DNA from: Acidimicrobiales bacterium
GTDB lineage: Bacteria; Actinomycetota; Acidimicrobiia; Acidimicrobiales; Acidimicrobilacustridaceae
Length of the DNA stretch: 64,000 nt
Direction: 5' to 3'
Assembly: GCA_025455885.1 (NCBI GenBank)
Contig: JALOLR010000002.1
Span: forward strand, 1-64,000
The notes below the pieces were generated by a model. The model saw only the letters and a program-made list of their open reading frames with translations. It was not told where the DNA came from and did not search any database. Positions 32,157-41,468 of the stretch are shown in pieces. Position numbers and translations under genes: made by a program. Each line of letters starts with the position of its first letter. The first letter of the stretch is position 1.

Positions 32157-33428
32157 TCAGGTCACGTCGAGCGCCACGAGGTCGGCCATCGTCTCGCGGC
32201 GCACCACGAGGCGGGCGACGCCGTCGGCCACGAAGACCACCGCCGGCCTCGGGACCTTGTTGTAGTTCGACCCCATCGAGTGGCCGTACGCGCCCGTGAC
32301 CGGTGTGGCGACGACGTCGCCGACGGCGAGGTCCTCCGGCACCAGGGCGTCACGGACGATGACGTCGCCGGACTCGCAGTGCTTGCCCACCAGGGTCACC
32401 CTCCGGGAGCGGTCGGCCTCGACCGCTCCGGGGGAGAACACCTCGTACCCGCTGCCGTACAGCACCGGGCGGGGGTTGTCGCTCATCCCCCCGTCGACCG
32501 ACACGTACGTGCGGATCCCCGGGATCTCCTTGATCGTGCCGACGGTGTAGAGGGTCAGCCCGGCGCGGGCCACGAGCGCCCGGCCGGGCTCGGCGGTCAC
32601 CGCCGCGGTGATACCCGCCGCGCCGACGGCGCGGTGCACCGCCGCCCCCCACTCGGCGATCCCGGGGGCCGACTCCCCCTCGACGTAGGCGACACCGAGA
32701 CCTCCGCCGACGGACAGCTCGGGCAGGTCGTGGCGGCGTACGAACGGGGCGAGCGCCTCGACGGCCATCTCGAAGAAGCGGGCGTCGAAGACCTGTGAGC
32801 CGATGTGGGCGTGGAACCCCCGCAGGTCGAACGCCGGCGACGCGGCCACGCGGGCCACCGCCCGCTCGGCGTCGCCCGACGCCAGGCCGAAGCCGAACTT
32901 GGAGTCGTCCTGACCGGTCCGCACGAACTCGTGGGTGTGGGCCTCCACCCCCGGCGTCACCCGCAGCAGCACCCGGGGGGCGGGGTGACCCTCGCTGACG
33001 AGGGCCTCGATCCGGTCGATCTCGTCGAACGAGTCGACGATGACCCGCCCGACACCTTCGTCGAGCGCGCGGCGGAGCTCGTCGGCGCTCTTGTTGTTGC
33101 CGTGGAGCACCAGGCGGTCCGGTGGGACCCCGGCCACCCGGGCCACGTGGTACTCGCCCCCCGTGGAGACGTCGAGGTTGCACCCCTCCTCGACGGCCAG
33201 CGCGGCCATGGCAACGCACAGGAAGGCCTTGGTGGCGTAGTTGACCCCCGGGCCGAACGCCGCCACCGCCTCGCGGCACCGCGCCCGCAACGTCGCCTCG
33301 TCGTAGACGAACAGCGGTGTGCCGAACCGCGCCGCCAGCTCGAGGGTGTCGCACCCGCCGACGAGGAGCCGGCCGTCGGGCCCGACCTCGGCGGTGTCGG
33401 GCAGCAACGAGAAGGGGAGCCGGCTCAC
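32157..33428 (-). CDS. lysA: Diaminopimelate decarboxylase
   Basis: PLP enzyme making lysine from meso-diaminopimelate. 423 residues. PLP Lys in NYATKAFLCVAMA, HIGSQVFD, EPGRALVARAG, and the C-terminal catalytic Cys in LVGKHCESGDV with YGHSMGSNYNKVPRPA are intact. GTG start overlaps the argS stop by 4 bp (GTGA). argS-lysA pairing is conserved in actinobacteria. Confidence 0.97.
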   Translation of the reverse strand: MSRLPFSLLPDTAEVGPDGRLLVGGCDTLELAARFGTPLFVYDEATLRARCREAVAAFGPGVNYATKAFLCVAMAALAVEEGCNLDVSTGGEYHVARVAGVPPDRLVLHGNNKSADELRRALDEGVGRVIVDSFDEIDRIEALVSEGHPAPRVLLRVTPGVEAHTHEFVRTGQDDSKFGFGLASGDAERAVARVAASPAFDLRGFHAHIGSQVFDARFFEMAVEALAPFVRRHDLPELSVGGGLGVAYVEGESAPGIAEWGAAVHRAVGAAGITAAVTAEPGRALVARAGLTLYTVGTIKEIPGIRTYVSVDGGMSDNPRPVLYGSGYEVFSPGAVEADRSRRVTLVGKHCESGDVIVRDALVPEDLAVGDVVATPVTGAYGHSMGSNYNKVPRPAVVFVADGVARLVVRRETMADLVALDVT

Positions 33429-35032
33429 ATCTGTTCCGGTGCGCTCACGCCGAGGAGGTCGAGCCCGATCGCGAGGCCCACCGCGGCCGCTTCCACGAGC
33501 CAGAGGCGGGCCTGGGTGAGCTCGGGCTCGACGCCCTCCCCCAGCACGTAGCAGTCGTGGTAGAAGCCGTGCACCGCGCCGGCCAGCTCCCTGACCCAGG
33601 TGGTCACCCGGTGCGGCGCGCGGTCGGCGGCCGCCGAGACGACGGTGTCCGGGAGCTCGGAGAGCACCCTGAGGATCTCGAGCTCGCGGGGGTGGTCGAG
33701 CAGGGAGCGGTCGACGGCGGCGAAGGGCACCCTCACCACGTCGCGCTCGACCGCCACCCGCTCGATCGAGCGGATGCGGGCGTAGGCCATCTGCACGTAG
33801 AAGACCGGGTTGTCCATGGCCCGGCTCTTGACGAGGTCGTAGTCGAAGGTCTGGGTGGAGTCGATCGACTGGAGCAGGTAGGTGAGCCGTGCGGAATCGG
33901 CCCCCACTTCGTCGAGGACGTCCGACAGCTCGACGATGTCGCCGGCCCGCTTGGAGAACCTCACCGGTTCGCCGCCCCGGAGGAGGTTGACGAGCTGGAT
34001 GATGGCGCACTCGAGCTCGTCGGGATCGTGGCCCAGCGCCTGCATGGCGGCCTTCATGCGGGGGACGTAGCCGTGGTGGTCGGCGCCCCACACGTCGATC
34101 AACAGGTCGTGACCCCGGGCGTACTTGTCACGGTGGTAGGCAATGTCGGGGAGCAGGTAGGTGTACTCGCCGTCGCTCTTGACGAGCACCCGGTCCTTGT
34201 CGTCGCCGAAGTCGGTCGAGCGCAACCACACCGCTCCGTCGTGGTCGTACACCACCCCACGCTCGCGGAGGTCGTCGAGGGTGGTGCCGATGGCGCCGGA
34301 GGCCACCATCGAGCGCTCGCTGAACCAGGTGTCGAAGTGCACGTTCATCCGCTGCAGCGTCTCGCGGTGGTCCTCGACCGCCCGGGCCTCGCCCCACTCG
34401 AGCAGATCGGCGCCCTCGGGGATCTCGGCGGCCCAGTCGACGATGTACTGGCCCTGGTAGCCGCCTTCCGGGGGATCCTCCCCCCGCTGGCGGGCGGCCA
34501 GCGACGCCACGAACAGCTGCATCTGCGTGCCGCGGTCGTTGAGGTAGTTCTCCCGGCTCACCACGTGGCCGGTGCGCTCGAGCACCCTGGCCAACGAGTC
34601 GCCGTAGGCGGCGCCCCGACCGTGCCCGGCGTGCAGCGGCCCGGTGGGGTTGGCGCTCACGAACTCGACGAGGACGCGGGCCCCACCACCGACGTCGACC
34701 CGGGCGTAGTGGTCCACGCCGGCCTCGACCACGTCGGCGAGCACGTCGTGCAGCCAGGAGTCGGCCAGTCGGAAGTTCACGAACCCCGGGCCGGCGACCT
34801 CGACGGCGGTGACGTGGTCGGGGAGGCCGGCGTCGAGGATCTCGGCGATGCGCCCTGCGAGCTCGCGGGGGTTCCACCCCGCCTTCTTGGCGACGGTCAG
34901 GGCCACGTTCGACGACCAGTCGCCGTGCTCGCGCCGCGCCGGCCGCTCGAGGGTCACCGTCGCCGGCATCGGGGTGACCTCGAGGGTCGAGAGCGCGACG
35001 CGAAGGGCGTCGGCGAGCTGATCGCGGATCAC
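33425..35032 (-). CDS. argS: Arginyl-tRNA synthetase
   Basis: Class I synthetase, 535 residues. The ATP-binding HIGH motif appears as HAGH in GPLHAGHGRGAAYGDSLARVL, the usual ArgRS variation region. The N-terminal tRNA-recognition domain (about 1-105) and the C-terminal DALR anticodon domain (about 415-535, ending GLDLLGVSAPEQM) are complete. GTG start. First gene of the argS-lysA unit. Confidence 0.97.
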   Translation of the reverse strand: MIRDQLADALRVALSTLEVTPMPATVTLERPARREHGDWSSNVALTVAKKAGWNPRELAGRIAEILDAGLPDHVTAVEVAGPGFVNFRLADSWLHDVLADVVEAGVDHYARVDVGGGARVLVEFVSANPTGPLHAGHGRGAAYGDSLARVLERTGHVVSRENYLNDRGTQMQLFVASLAARQRGEDPPEGGYQGQYIVDWAAEIPEGADLLEWGEARAVEDHRETLQRMNVHFDTWFSERSMVASGAIGTTLDDLRERGVVYDHDGAVWLRSTDFGDDKDRVLVKSDGEYTYLLPDIAYHRDKYARGHDLLIDVWGADHHGYVPRMKAAMQALGHDPDELECAIIQLVNLLRGGEPVRFSKRAGDIVELSDVLDEVGADSARLTYLLQSIDSTQTFDYDLVKSRAMDNPVFYVQMAYARIRSIERVAVERDVVRVPFAAVDRSLLDHPRELEILRVLSELPDTVVSAAADRAPHRVTTWVRELAGAVHGFYHDCYVLGEGVEPELTQARLWLVEAAAVGLAIGLDLLGVSAPEQM

Positions 35033-35151
35033 GGGTGCTCCGGGAGGACGGACGGGAACGGGCGGCCGAGCCTACCGTCGGCCCTCCACCGCACCGGGGG
35101 GTTTGACCGGGGCCGCGCACCGGACCCACCCCGTCTCGGCGTGACCGACGA

Positions 35152-35184
35152 CCGCCCCGACCCGTGGAATAGGGGCCGGGGCGG
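35152..35184. other. Hairpin in the argS / MMPL divergent region
   Basis: CCGCCCCG / CGGGGCGG, perfect 8 bp with a further CCC/GGG inside, in the 221-bp gap between argS and the transporter gene. The rest of the gap shows no other clear element. It could be an operator or leader structure. Confidence 0.4.
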
Positions 35185-35253
35185 TGGCATTGTCGACCAC
35201 GGGCCCCGGCAGGGTCCGCTCCCCCGCCAACCACCGTTCCCCCCGGAGGCGTC

Positions 35254-37641
35254 GTGTTCCACAGGCTCGGTTCGTGGTGCCACCGGCACCGCCTCGCGGT
35301 GGTGGTCGCGTGGGTCGTCGTCCTGGTCGGGGCGAACGCGCTGACCGGCTTCGTCGGCCGGGACTTCTCCCAGGACATCGGGCTCCCGTCGGTGGAGTCG
35401 AAGGCCGGCCTCGACCTGCTCGACGCCGAGTTCGGCGGCCAGGGGGCGGGCGAGTCGGGCACCATCGTCGTCCAGGCCGCTCGGGGCATCGACGATCCCT
35501 CCGTGCGGGGCCCGATGGAGGCCTACCTCGCCCGGGTGGACGCCATCCCCGGCGTCGACGTGTCCAGCCCCTACACGTCCGGCAACGAGCGCCAGGTGGC
35601 CCCCGCCGCCGGGGGGGACGGGCAGGTCGCCTACGCCGCCGTGGAGATCATCGACGCGGAGACCGACGTCGGGACCGACCGGCTCGCCGAGGAGATCACC
35701 GCCGACGCCCCCGAGGTCGACGGACTGACCGTCGAGTACGGCGGGATGATGTTCGCCACGTTCGAGCCGCCGGCCTCGGAGCTGCTCGGGCTGGCCTTCG
35801 CCATCGTGATCCTCATCCTCGCCTTCGGGTCGGTGCTGGCCATGGGCCTGCCGATCGGGGTGGCGCTGGCCGGCGTCGGCGTGGGGGCCGCGCTCATCGG
35901 CCTGCTCTCGAACGTGGCCACCGTCCCCGAGTTCGCCACCACCCTCGGCGTGATGATCGGGCTGGGCGTGGGCATCGACTACGCCCTGTTCATCGTCACC
36001 CGCTACCGCGAGCAGCTGCGCGCCGGCCACCCCGTCGGCGAGGCGATCGCCATCGCCATCGACACCTCGGGACGGGCGGTGGCCTTCGCGGGGCTCACCG
36101 TCGTGATCTCGCTCCTCGGCATGCTCCTCATGGGGATCTCGTTCGTGAGCGGGCTCGGCCTCGGCGCCGCGTCCGTGGTCGCCGTGACGATGGTCGCCTC
36201 CCTCACCCTGCTGCCGGCGCTGCTGGGCTTCGCCGGCCCACGGGTCGAGCGCACCCGCTGGCGGGGCCTCGTCGCCGCCGGCCTCGTGGCCGTGGCCCTG
36301 GTGGGCGCCGCGCTGCGCATCTCGCCGCTCCTGGTCGGTCTGCCGCTGGCCGTCGTGGTCGTCGCCGCCGGCTCCGCGATCGCCCCGCTGCGAAAGGAGG
36401 TGCGACGCCGGCCGCCGAAGCCCGTCGACGAGACGATCGCCTACCGATGGAGCCGAGGCGTCCAGCGCCACCCGTGGGCGGTGGCCGTCGTCAGCACCGC
36501 CGCCCTCGTGGTGCTGGCCCTGCCCGTGCTGGGCCTGCGCCTCGGATTCTCCGACCAGGGCAACGACCCGGTCGGCACGACCACCCGTGACGCCTACGAC
36601 CTGCTCGCCGAGGGGTTCGGCCCCGGGTTCAACGGGCCGCTCACGGTGGTCACGGCCCTTCCCGACGGCACCTCGCCCGAGGCGCTCGCCCCCGTCGGCG
36701 CCGCCCTGGCCACGACCCCCGGGGTGGCGTTCGCATCCCCGGCGATCCCGAACGACCCGACCTCGCCCACCGCCGTGCTCTGGCGCGTCGTCCCGGACAC
36801 GGCTCCCCAGGAGGAGGCGACCGCCGACCTCGTGCGCCGCCTCCGCAGCGAGGTCCTCCCGGCCGCCGAGACCGTCCCCGGGGTCGAGCCGGTCGTCACC
36901 GGGTCGGTCGCCATCCAGGTCGACTTCTCCGACTACCTCGCCTCACGGCTCCCGATCTTCTTCGGGGTCGTCCTCGGGCTGTCGTTCCTGTTGCTGATGG
37001 CCGTCTTCCGCTCACTGCTGGTGCCGCTCAAGGCGGTCATCATGAACCTCCTTTCGATCGGCGCCGCCTACGGGATCATCGTGGCGGTCTTCCAGTGGGG
37101 GTGGGGAGGCAGCGTGATCGGCATCGCCGGGGCTCCCATCGAGCCGTTCATCCCGATGATGCTCTTCGCCATCGTGTTCGGCCTGTCCATGGACTACGAG
37201 GTGTTCCTGCTCTCACGCATCCGCGAGGAGTACGACCGCACCGGCGACCCGCACACGTCGGTCGCCGACGGCCTGGCCGCCACGGCGCGGGTGATCACCG
37301 CCGCCGCAGCGATCATGGTCGTGGTGTTCGGGAGCTTCCTGCTCGAGGACCTCCGGGTCATCAAGCTGTTGGGGGCGGGACTGGCGGTGGCGGTGCTGCT
37401 CGACGCCACCGTGGTCCGGATGCTGCTGGTCCCCGCGACGATGGAACTGCTCGGCGACCGGAACTGGTGGCTGCCGGGATGGCTCGACCGGGTGCTCCCC
37501 CGCATCGACGTCGAAGGGCACGCAGCCACGGTCGGAGGCGACGACGACACCCCGGACCCGGGTCCCGGTGGGTCACCGCCCGACGGCCCCGGACCGCCGC
37601 GGACCCCCGACGACGACCGGCAGCTGACCGGCGTCGGCTGA
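35254..37641 (+). CDS. MMPL-family (RND) transporter
   Basis: 795 residues with twelve membrane helices in two halves. Each half has the family signature: GLGVGIDYALFIVTRYREQL and FGLSMDYEVFLLSRIREEYDRTGDP, with the Asp-Tyr pair thought to carry protons. The periplasmic domains are about residues 30-165 and 420-560. C-terminal tail is acidic and Pro-rich. GTG start with GGAGG 6 bases upstream. Such proteins export lipids or drugs across the cell membrane; the substrate cannot be read from sequence. Confidence 0.93.
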   Translation: MFHRLGSWCHRHRLAVVVAWVVVLVGANALTGFVGRDFSQDIGLPSVESKAGLDLLDAEFGGQGAGESGTIVVQAARGIDDPSVRGPMEAYLARVDAIPGVDVSSPYTSGNERQVAPAAGGDGQVAYAAVEIIDAETDVGTDRLAEEITADAPEVDGLTVEYGGMMFATFEPPASELLGLAFAIVILILAFGSVLAMGLPIGVALAGVGVGAALIGLLSNVATVPEFATTLGVMIGLGVGIDYALFIVTRYREQLRAGHPVGEAIAIAIDTSGRAVAFAGLTVVISLLGMLLMGISFVSGLGLGAASVVAVTMVASLTLLPALLGFAGPRVERTRWRGLVAAGLVAVALVGAALRISPLLVGLPLAVVVVAAGSAIAPLRKEVRRRPPKPVDETIAYRWSRGVQRHPWAVAVVSTAALVVLALPVLGLRLGFSDQGNDPVGTTTRDAYDLLAEGFGPGFNGPLTVVTALPDGTSPEALAPVGAALATTPGVAFASPAIPNDPTSPTAVLWRVVPDTAPQEEATADLVRRLRSEVLPAAETVPGVEPVVTGSVAIQVDFSDYLASRLPIFFGVVLGLSFLLLMAVFRSLLVPLKAVIMNLLSIGAAYGIIVAVFQWGWGGSVIGIAGAPIEPFIPMMLFAIVFGLSMDYEVFLLSRIREEYDRTGDPHTSVADGLAATARVITAAAAIMVVVFGSFLLEDLRVIKLLGAGLAVAVLLDATVVRMLLVPATMELLGDRNWWLPGWLDRVLPRIDVEGHAATVGGDDDTPDPGPGGSPPDGPGPPRTPDDDRQLTGVG

Positions 37642-37717
37642 CGCCCGACGGGCCGGTGGTCGACCCGCCGGGGACGGGCCCTTCCCGGACCGACCCCCGG
37701 GGCGCGACACTGGCGCC

Positions 37718-38119
37718 ATGAGGACCATCGGCAACATCTTGTGGACCGTCCTGGCCGGGATCTGGCTGGCCATCGGCTACGTGATCGCCGGGTTGGCCTT
37801 CTGCATCACCATCATCGGCATCCCCTTCGGCATCCAGGCCTTCAAGATGGCGGGGTTCGCGCTGTGGCCGTTCGGCCGGGTCATCGTCGACCGCGACGGT
37901 CGGGTCGGCGTCTTCTCCACCATCGCGAACGTCATCTGGCTGGTGCTGTTCGGGTGGGCGCTGTTCCTGGCCTGGATCGTCTCCGGGGTGCTCCTCTGCA
38001 TCACCATCATCGGCATCCCCTTCGGGATCCAGGCCTTCAAGCTGTCCGTCTTCGCGCTCTGGCCGTTCGGCCGGACCATCGTCGAGGACCGCGACTACCG
38101 GGCCGGACGCCTGGCCTGA
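37718..38119 (+). CDS. YccF-domain membrane protein
   Basis: 133 residues built from two copies of the YccF repeat: TIGNILWTVLAG...CITIIGIPFGIQAFKMAGFALWPFG and IANVIWLVLFGW...CITIIGIPFGIQAFKLSVFALWPFG. The internal duplication is nearly perfect over IIGIPFGIQAFK, and four membrane helices are predicted. Function of the family is unknown. It lies 76 bp after the MMPL gene and could be co-transcribed. Confidence 0.9.
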   Translation: MRTIGNILWTVLAGIWLAIGYVIAGLAFCITIIGIPFGIQAFKMAGFALWPFGRVIVDRDGRVGVFSTIANVIWLVLFGWALFLAWIVSGVLLCITIIGIPFGIQAFKLSVFALWPFGRTIVEDRDYRAGRLA

Positions 38120-38139
38120 ACCCCGTGACGCCGGCCTCC

Positions 38140-38171
38140 GGCCCCCCACGCCCGCCGGCGGTGTGGGGGCC
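38140..38171 (+). terminator. Terminator-like hairpin after the YccF gene
   Basis: GGCCCCC / GGGGGCC stem extended by an AC/GT pair past a bulge, 21 bp after the stop and before the tRNA gene. Confidence 0.5.
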
Positions 38172-38227
38172 AGGCGCTATCGTGGCGCTCCGGCCGTTCC
38201 GGCCGGTGTCGGCGTCGCCCGACCCCC

Positions 38228-38299
38228 GCCCTCGTAGCTCAGGGGATAGAGCATCGGCCTCCGGAGCCGTGTGCGCAGGTTCGAATCCTGCCGAGGGCG
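38228..38299 (+). tRNA. tRNA-Arg (anticodon CCG)
   Basis: Full cloverleaf: acceptor GCCCTCG / CGAGGGC with discriminator G, D arm GCTC / GAGC, anticodon loop CTCCGGA giving CCG, T arm GCAGG-TTCGAAT-CCTGC. The first anticodon-stem pair is a T-T mismatch. CCA is not encoded. It decodes CGG, a frequent codon in this GC-rich genome. Confidence 0.95.
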
Positions 38300-38399
38300 C
38301 TCACGAGCCCGACCGACGCCGACCTTCGGCGGGTCGTGCTTCCGGGGCTCTGGTGGCCCCGGACGTCGTGCGGACCGGGGGGCTCGCCGTGGGGACAGG

Positions 38400-39821
38400 A
38401 TGGCGGCACCGATGGATCGCATGAACCCGATCGACGTCTCGTTCCTCCACATCGAGGACAGCGATCGGGCCGCCGGGCTGCACATCGGTTCGATCGGCAT
38501 CTTCGAGGGACCCCCTCCACCGCAGTCCCGGATCAGCGCACTCGTGGACGGGCGCCTCGACCTCGTACCCCGCTACCGCCAGCGGGTCGTGACCGTGCCC
38601 ATGGGGCTCGGGCGGCCGGTGTGGGTCGACGACGACGCCTTCGAGCTCGACTACCACCTGCGACGGACGGCGTTGCCCTCCCCGGGCGACGAGGAGACCC
38701 TTCGCCGGCTCACCGGGCGCATCATGTCCCAGCGCCTCGACCGCACCAAGCCGCTCTGGGAGATCTGGATCGTCGAGGGGCTCACCGGCGACCGGTGGGC
38801 GATGATCTCCAAGGTCCACCACTGCATGGTCGACGGCGTGTCGGGCAGCGAGCTGCTCGCCGTCATCCTCGACCTCGTGCCCGAGCCCCCCGAGCCCGTC
38901 CCGAGCACCTGGGTCCCCCAGCACCCGCCGTCGTCGGCCGAGCTGGCCGCCGACGCGCTCTGGGAGCTCGCCACCAGCCAGTACGAGCAGCTCCGTGCGT
39001 TCGGGTCGGCGTTGCGCCGACGCAACCAGCTCGTCGAGGACGCCCGCACGCTGCTCACCGGCATCGCGTCGCTGCGCGACGTCACCGCCCCCACGCCCGA
39101 CCTCACGCTCACCGGGCCGGTCGGACCCCACCGCGAGGTGGCCTGGGCGTCGGCACCCCTCGCCGACGTCAAGCGCGTCCGCGCCGAGTTCGGGGGCACC
39201 GTCAACGACGTCGTGCTGACCGCGATCGCCGGGGGCTTCCGCGCCCTCCTGATGAGCCGTGGCGCTCCCCTCGACGAGGGTGGGGTGCGCAGCCTGGTCC
39301 CCGTGTCGGTGCGCGCCACGAGAGCCGACGGAGCGGCCGCCGGTGACGGGCAGCTGGACAACAAGATCTCCGGGATGTTCGCCGTCCTGCCGGTCGCCGA
39401 ACCCGACCCGGTGGTCCGCCTCGAACGCGTGCGGATCCAGCTGGCGGGCGTCAAGGACTCGCACCAGGCGGTGGCCGGCGAGGCCCTCACCTCGGCCACC
39501 GGCTTCGCGCCACCGGCCCTTCTGGCCCTCGGCACGCGGCTGGCGTCGCGGCTGGCGGCACGGACCTCGAACGTCCACACCGTCACCACGAACGTGCCCG
39601 GTCCGCAGATCCCGCTCTACCTGGGTGGGCGACGCATGCTCACCGCGTACCCGTACGTGCCTCTCGGGGCGCCGCTGCGCACCGGGGTGGCGGCCTTCTC
39701 CTACGACGGGACCGTGACCTTCGGCGTCACCGGGGATCGCGACAGCGCCGGCGACGTGGCCGTGCTGGCCGAGGGCATCGCCGAGTCGCTCGACGCCCTG
39801 GTCGAGGCGGCCGGCGGCTGA
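38400..39821 (+). CDS. WS/DGAT-type acyltransferase
   Basis: 473 residues. Acyl-CoA-dependent wax ester/triacylglycerol synthase family: catalytic HHCMVDG at 140-146, the MNPIDVSFLHIED start, the TVNDVVLTAIAGGFRALL helix and the NVPGPQIPLYLGG C-terminal motif. ATG start with GGGGA upstream; another ATG 12 bp later is possible. Lies 100 bp after tRNA-Arg. Likely makes storage lipid. Confidence 0.92.
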   Translation: MAAPMDRMNPIDVSFLHIEDSDRAAGLHIGSIGIFEGPPPPQSRISALVDGRLDLVPRYRQRVVTVPMGLGRPVWVDDDAFELDYHLRRTALPSPGDEETLRRLTGRIMSQRLDRTKPLWEIWIVEGLTGDRWAMISKVHHCMVDGVSGSELLAVILDLVPEPPEPVPSTWVPQHPPSSAELAADALWELATSQYEQLRAFGSALRRRNQLVEDARTLLTGIASLRDVTAPTPDLTLTGPVGPHREVAWASAPLADVKRVRAEFGGTVNDVVLTAIAGGFRALLMSRGAPLDEGGVRSLVPVSVRATRADGAAAGDGQLDNKISGMFAVLPVAEPDPVVRLERVRIQLAGVKDSHQAVAGEALTSATGFAPPALLALGTRLASRLAARTSNVHTVTTNVPGPQIPLYLGGRRMLTAYPYVPLGAPLRTGVAAFSYDGTVTFGVTGDRDSAGDVAVLAEGIAESLDALVEAAGG

Positions 39822-39879
39822 GCGCACCGGCCACCGGACCATCGGACTCCCGCGCCGACACGGCGAGCGGGCAGAACAG

Positions 39880-41397
39880 CTAGCGGCAGTCGGCGCCCTC
39901 GGGCGCCGGCGGAGGGGCGACGCCCTCGATGCCGGTCATCTCCTCGGGGTCGTCCGCCGCGTCGCTGGTGGCGGCGGTGACCCGCCCGTCGACCACGGTG
40001 GTGGACGGAGAGGTGGTGGCCGGGTCCGCCGGCGGGCGGGCTTCGGGCAGCACCGTGGTGAAGTCCGTGCCGGTCACGAGGACGACGGGCGCGGCGGCCC
40101 CTTCGAGGGACTCGTCCTCCTCGAGGACGGCCCCCGAGGCCACCTGGCGGGCCACGAGATCGGCCTGGCGCTCGAGACCCGGCGCGTGGCGGACCACCGT
40201 CCGGGCGGACCTCGTCGACGCGTCGGCCGTGACCGAGGCCTCGTAGCCCATCGCGGCGAGCGCCCGCGACACGGTGGTGGCCTGCATCTCGGCGCCGCTG
40301 CCGTTGCTCACCGCGACCGTGACCGAGTCGGGCGACACGGTGCCCGGCGGCAGGCCCCGGAACACGTTGAGCGTCTCCTCGGCGAGCGTCTCGTCGAGGC
40401 GCAGCACCGAGGCGCCCCCGTTGGTCATGTAGGGGGTGACGGGCAACGCGTGGGTGACGATCTGGTCGCCCGAGAAGCCCTTGAACGCCCGAGCCAGATC
40501 GATCATGTCGCCGACGGTGAGCTCGCTGTCGACCGTGAGGTTGTCGGCGGTCGAGCTGACGATGTCGTTGATCGCCTTCACGTCGAGGCTGCCGAACCGG
40601 TCCTGGGAGCGGTCGATCATCGCCCGCATGAGGACCTGCTGGCGGTTGATGCGGCCGAGGTCCCCGGTCGGGTCGCTCGCCCAGCGGTCCCGGTCGTCCT
40701 TGTACTCCAGATGGCGGGCCCGGGCGAAGGCCAGACCCTGCTCCCCGTTCAGGTTCACGCACCCGAGCTCGTACTGGTAGAGGCCGGTGTGCTCGTCGCG
40801 CATCGGGCTGTCGAAGAACATGGGCACGCCGCCCACGGCGTCGACGATCCCCTTGAAGCTCTTGAAGTTGATCTCGACGTAGTGGTTGATCTCGATGCCG
40901 AAGTCGGCCTGCAGCGTGTCGATGAGCGCCTGGGGCCCGTTGCCGGTGTACGCCGTGTTGATCCGCTGGTTCTCCCCGCTCGGCATGATCGGGATCCACA
41001 GATCGCGGGGGAACGAGAGCAGGTCGATCGTCGTGGCCTGCGGATCGACCCTCGCGATCATGATCGTGTCGGCCCGCTGACCGGTCTGGTCGGCGCCGGC
41101 CTCGTTGAGGAAGGCGTCGGCGTCGGCGTCGCCGTCGGCGACGACGTCACGGCTGTCCGAGCCGACGATCAGGAAGTTCTGCGGCCCGCCGAGGCTCTCG
41201 GCGAGGGCGAGGTCCTCCTGACCGATCTGGTTGAAGCGGTACCAGCCGTAGCCGAGCACCCCACCGGCGGCCACGAGGACCACCACCGCCACCACGCCGA
41301 AGCCGAGGAGCACCCGTTGCCAGGTGGAGCGTCGGGGTCGACGGGCGCGAGCGGGGCTGGGTGCCGGCTGGGACGGCATCGGGGGGACAGCGGACAT
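39880..41397 (-). CDS. LytR-CpsA-Psr (LCP) family cell-wall ligase with LytR_C domain
   Basis: 505 residues: cytoplasmic basic start, one membrane helix (about 30-52), an LCP domain (about 105-270; RADTIMIARVDPQATTIDLLSFPRDLWIP with the conserved Arg and Asp, and INHYVEINFKSFKGIVDAVGG), then a LytR_C domain (about 350-410). LCP enzymes join glycopolymers to peptidoglycan from undecaprenyl-linked carriers, which fits the WecA-like enzyme elsewhere in the window. C terminus is Pro/Thr/Asp-rich. Confidence 0.93.
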   Translation of the reverse strand: MSAVPPMPSQPAPSPARARRPRRSTWQRVLLGFGVVAVVVLVAAGGVLGYGWYRFNQIGQEDLALAESLGGPQNFLIVGSDSRDVVADGDADADAFLNEAGADQTGQRADTIMIARVDPQATTIDLLSFPRDLWIPIMPSGENQRINTAYTGNGPQALIDTLQADFGIEINHYVEINFKSFKGIVDAVGGVPMFFDSPMRDEHTGLYQYELGCVNLNGEQGLAFARARHLEYKDDRDRWASDPTGDLGRINRQQVLMRAMIDRSQDRFGSLDVKAINDIVSSTADNLTVDSELTVGDMIDLARAFKGFSGDQIVTHALPVTPYMTNGGASVLRLDETLAEETLNVFRGLPPGTVSPDSVTVAVSNGSGAEMQATTVSRALAAMGYEASVTADASTRSARTVVRHAPGLERQADLVARQVASGAVLEEDESLEGAAAPVVLVTGTDFTTVLPEARPPADPATTSPSTTVVDGRVTAATSDAADDPEEMTGIEGVAPPPAPEGADCR

Positions 41398-41468
41398 GAC
41401 CCGTCGATCGTATCGGCCGAGGTCGGCGCGATCGGGTCACCTGCGGTGTGCGTTCGAACACACCCGGG

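Noticed and set aside
38228-38299. tRNA-Arg as an integration site
   Set aside because: No integrase gene or repeated tRNA 3' end was found downstream; the following gene is an ordinary acyltransferase.
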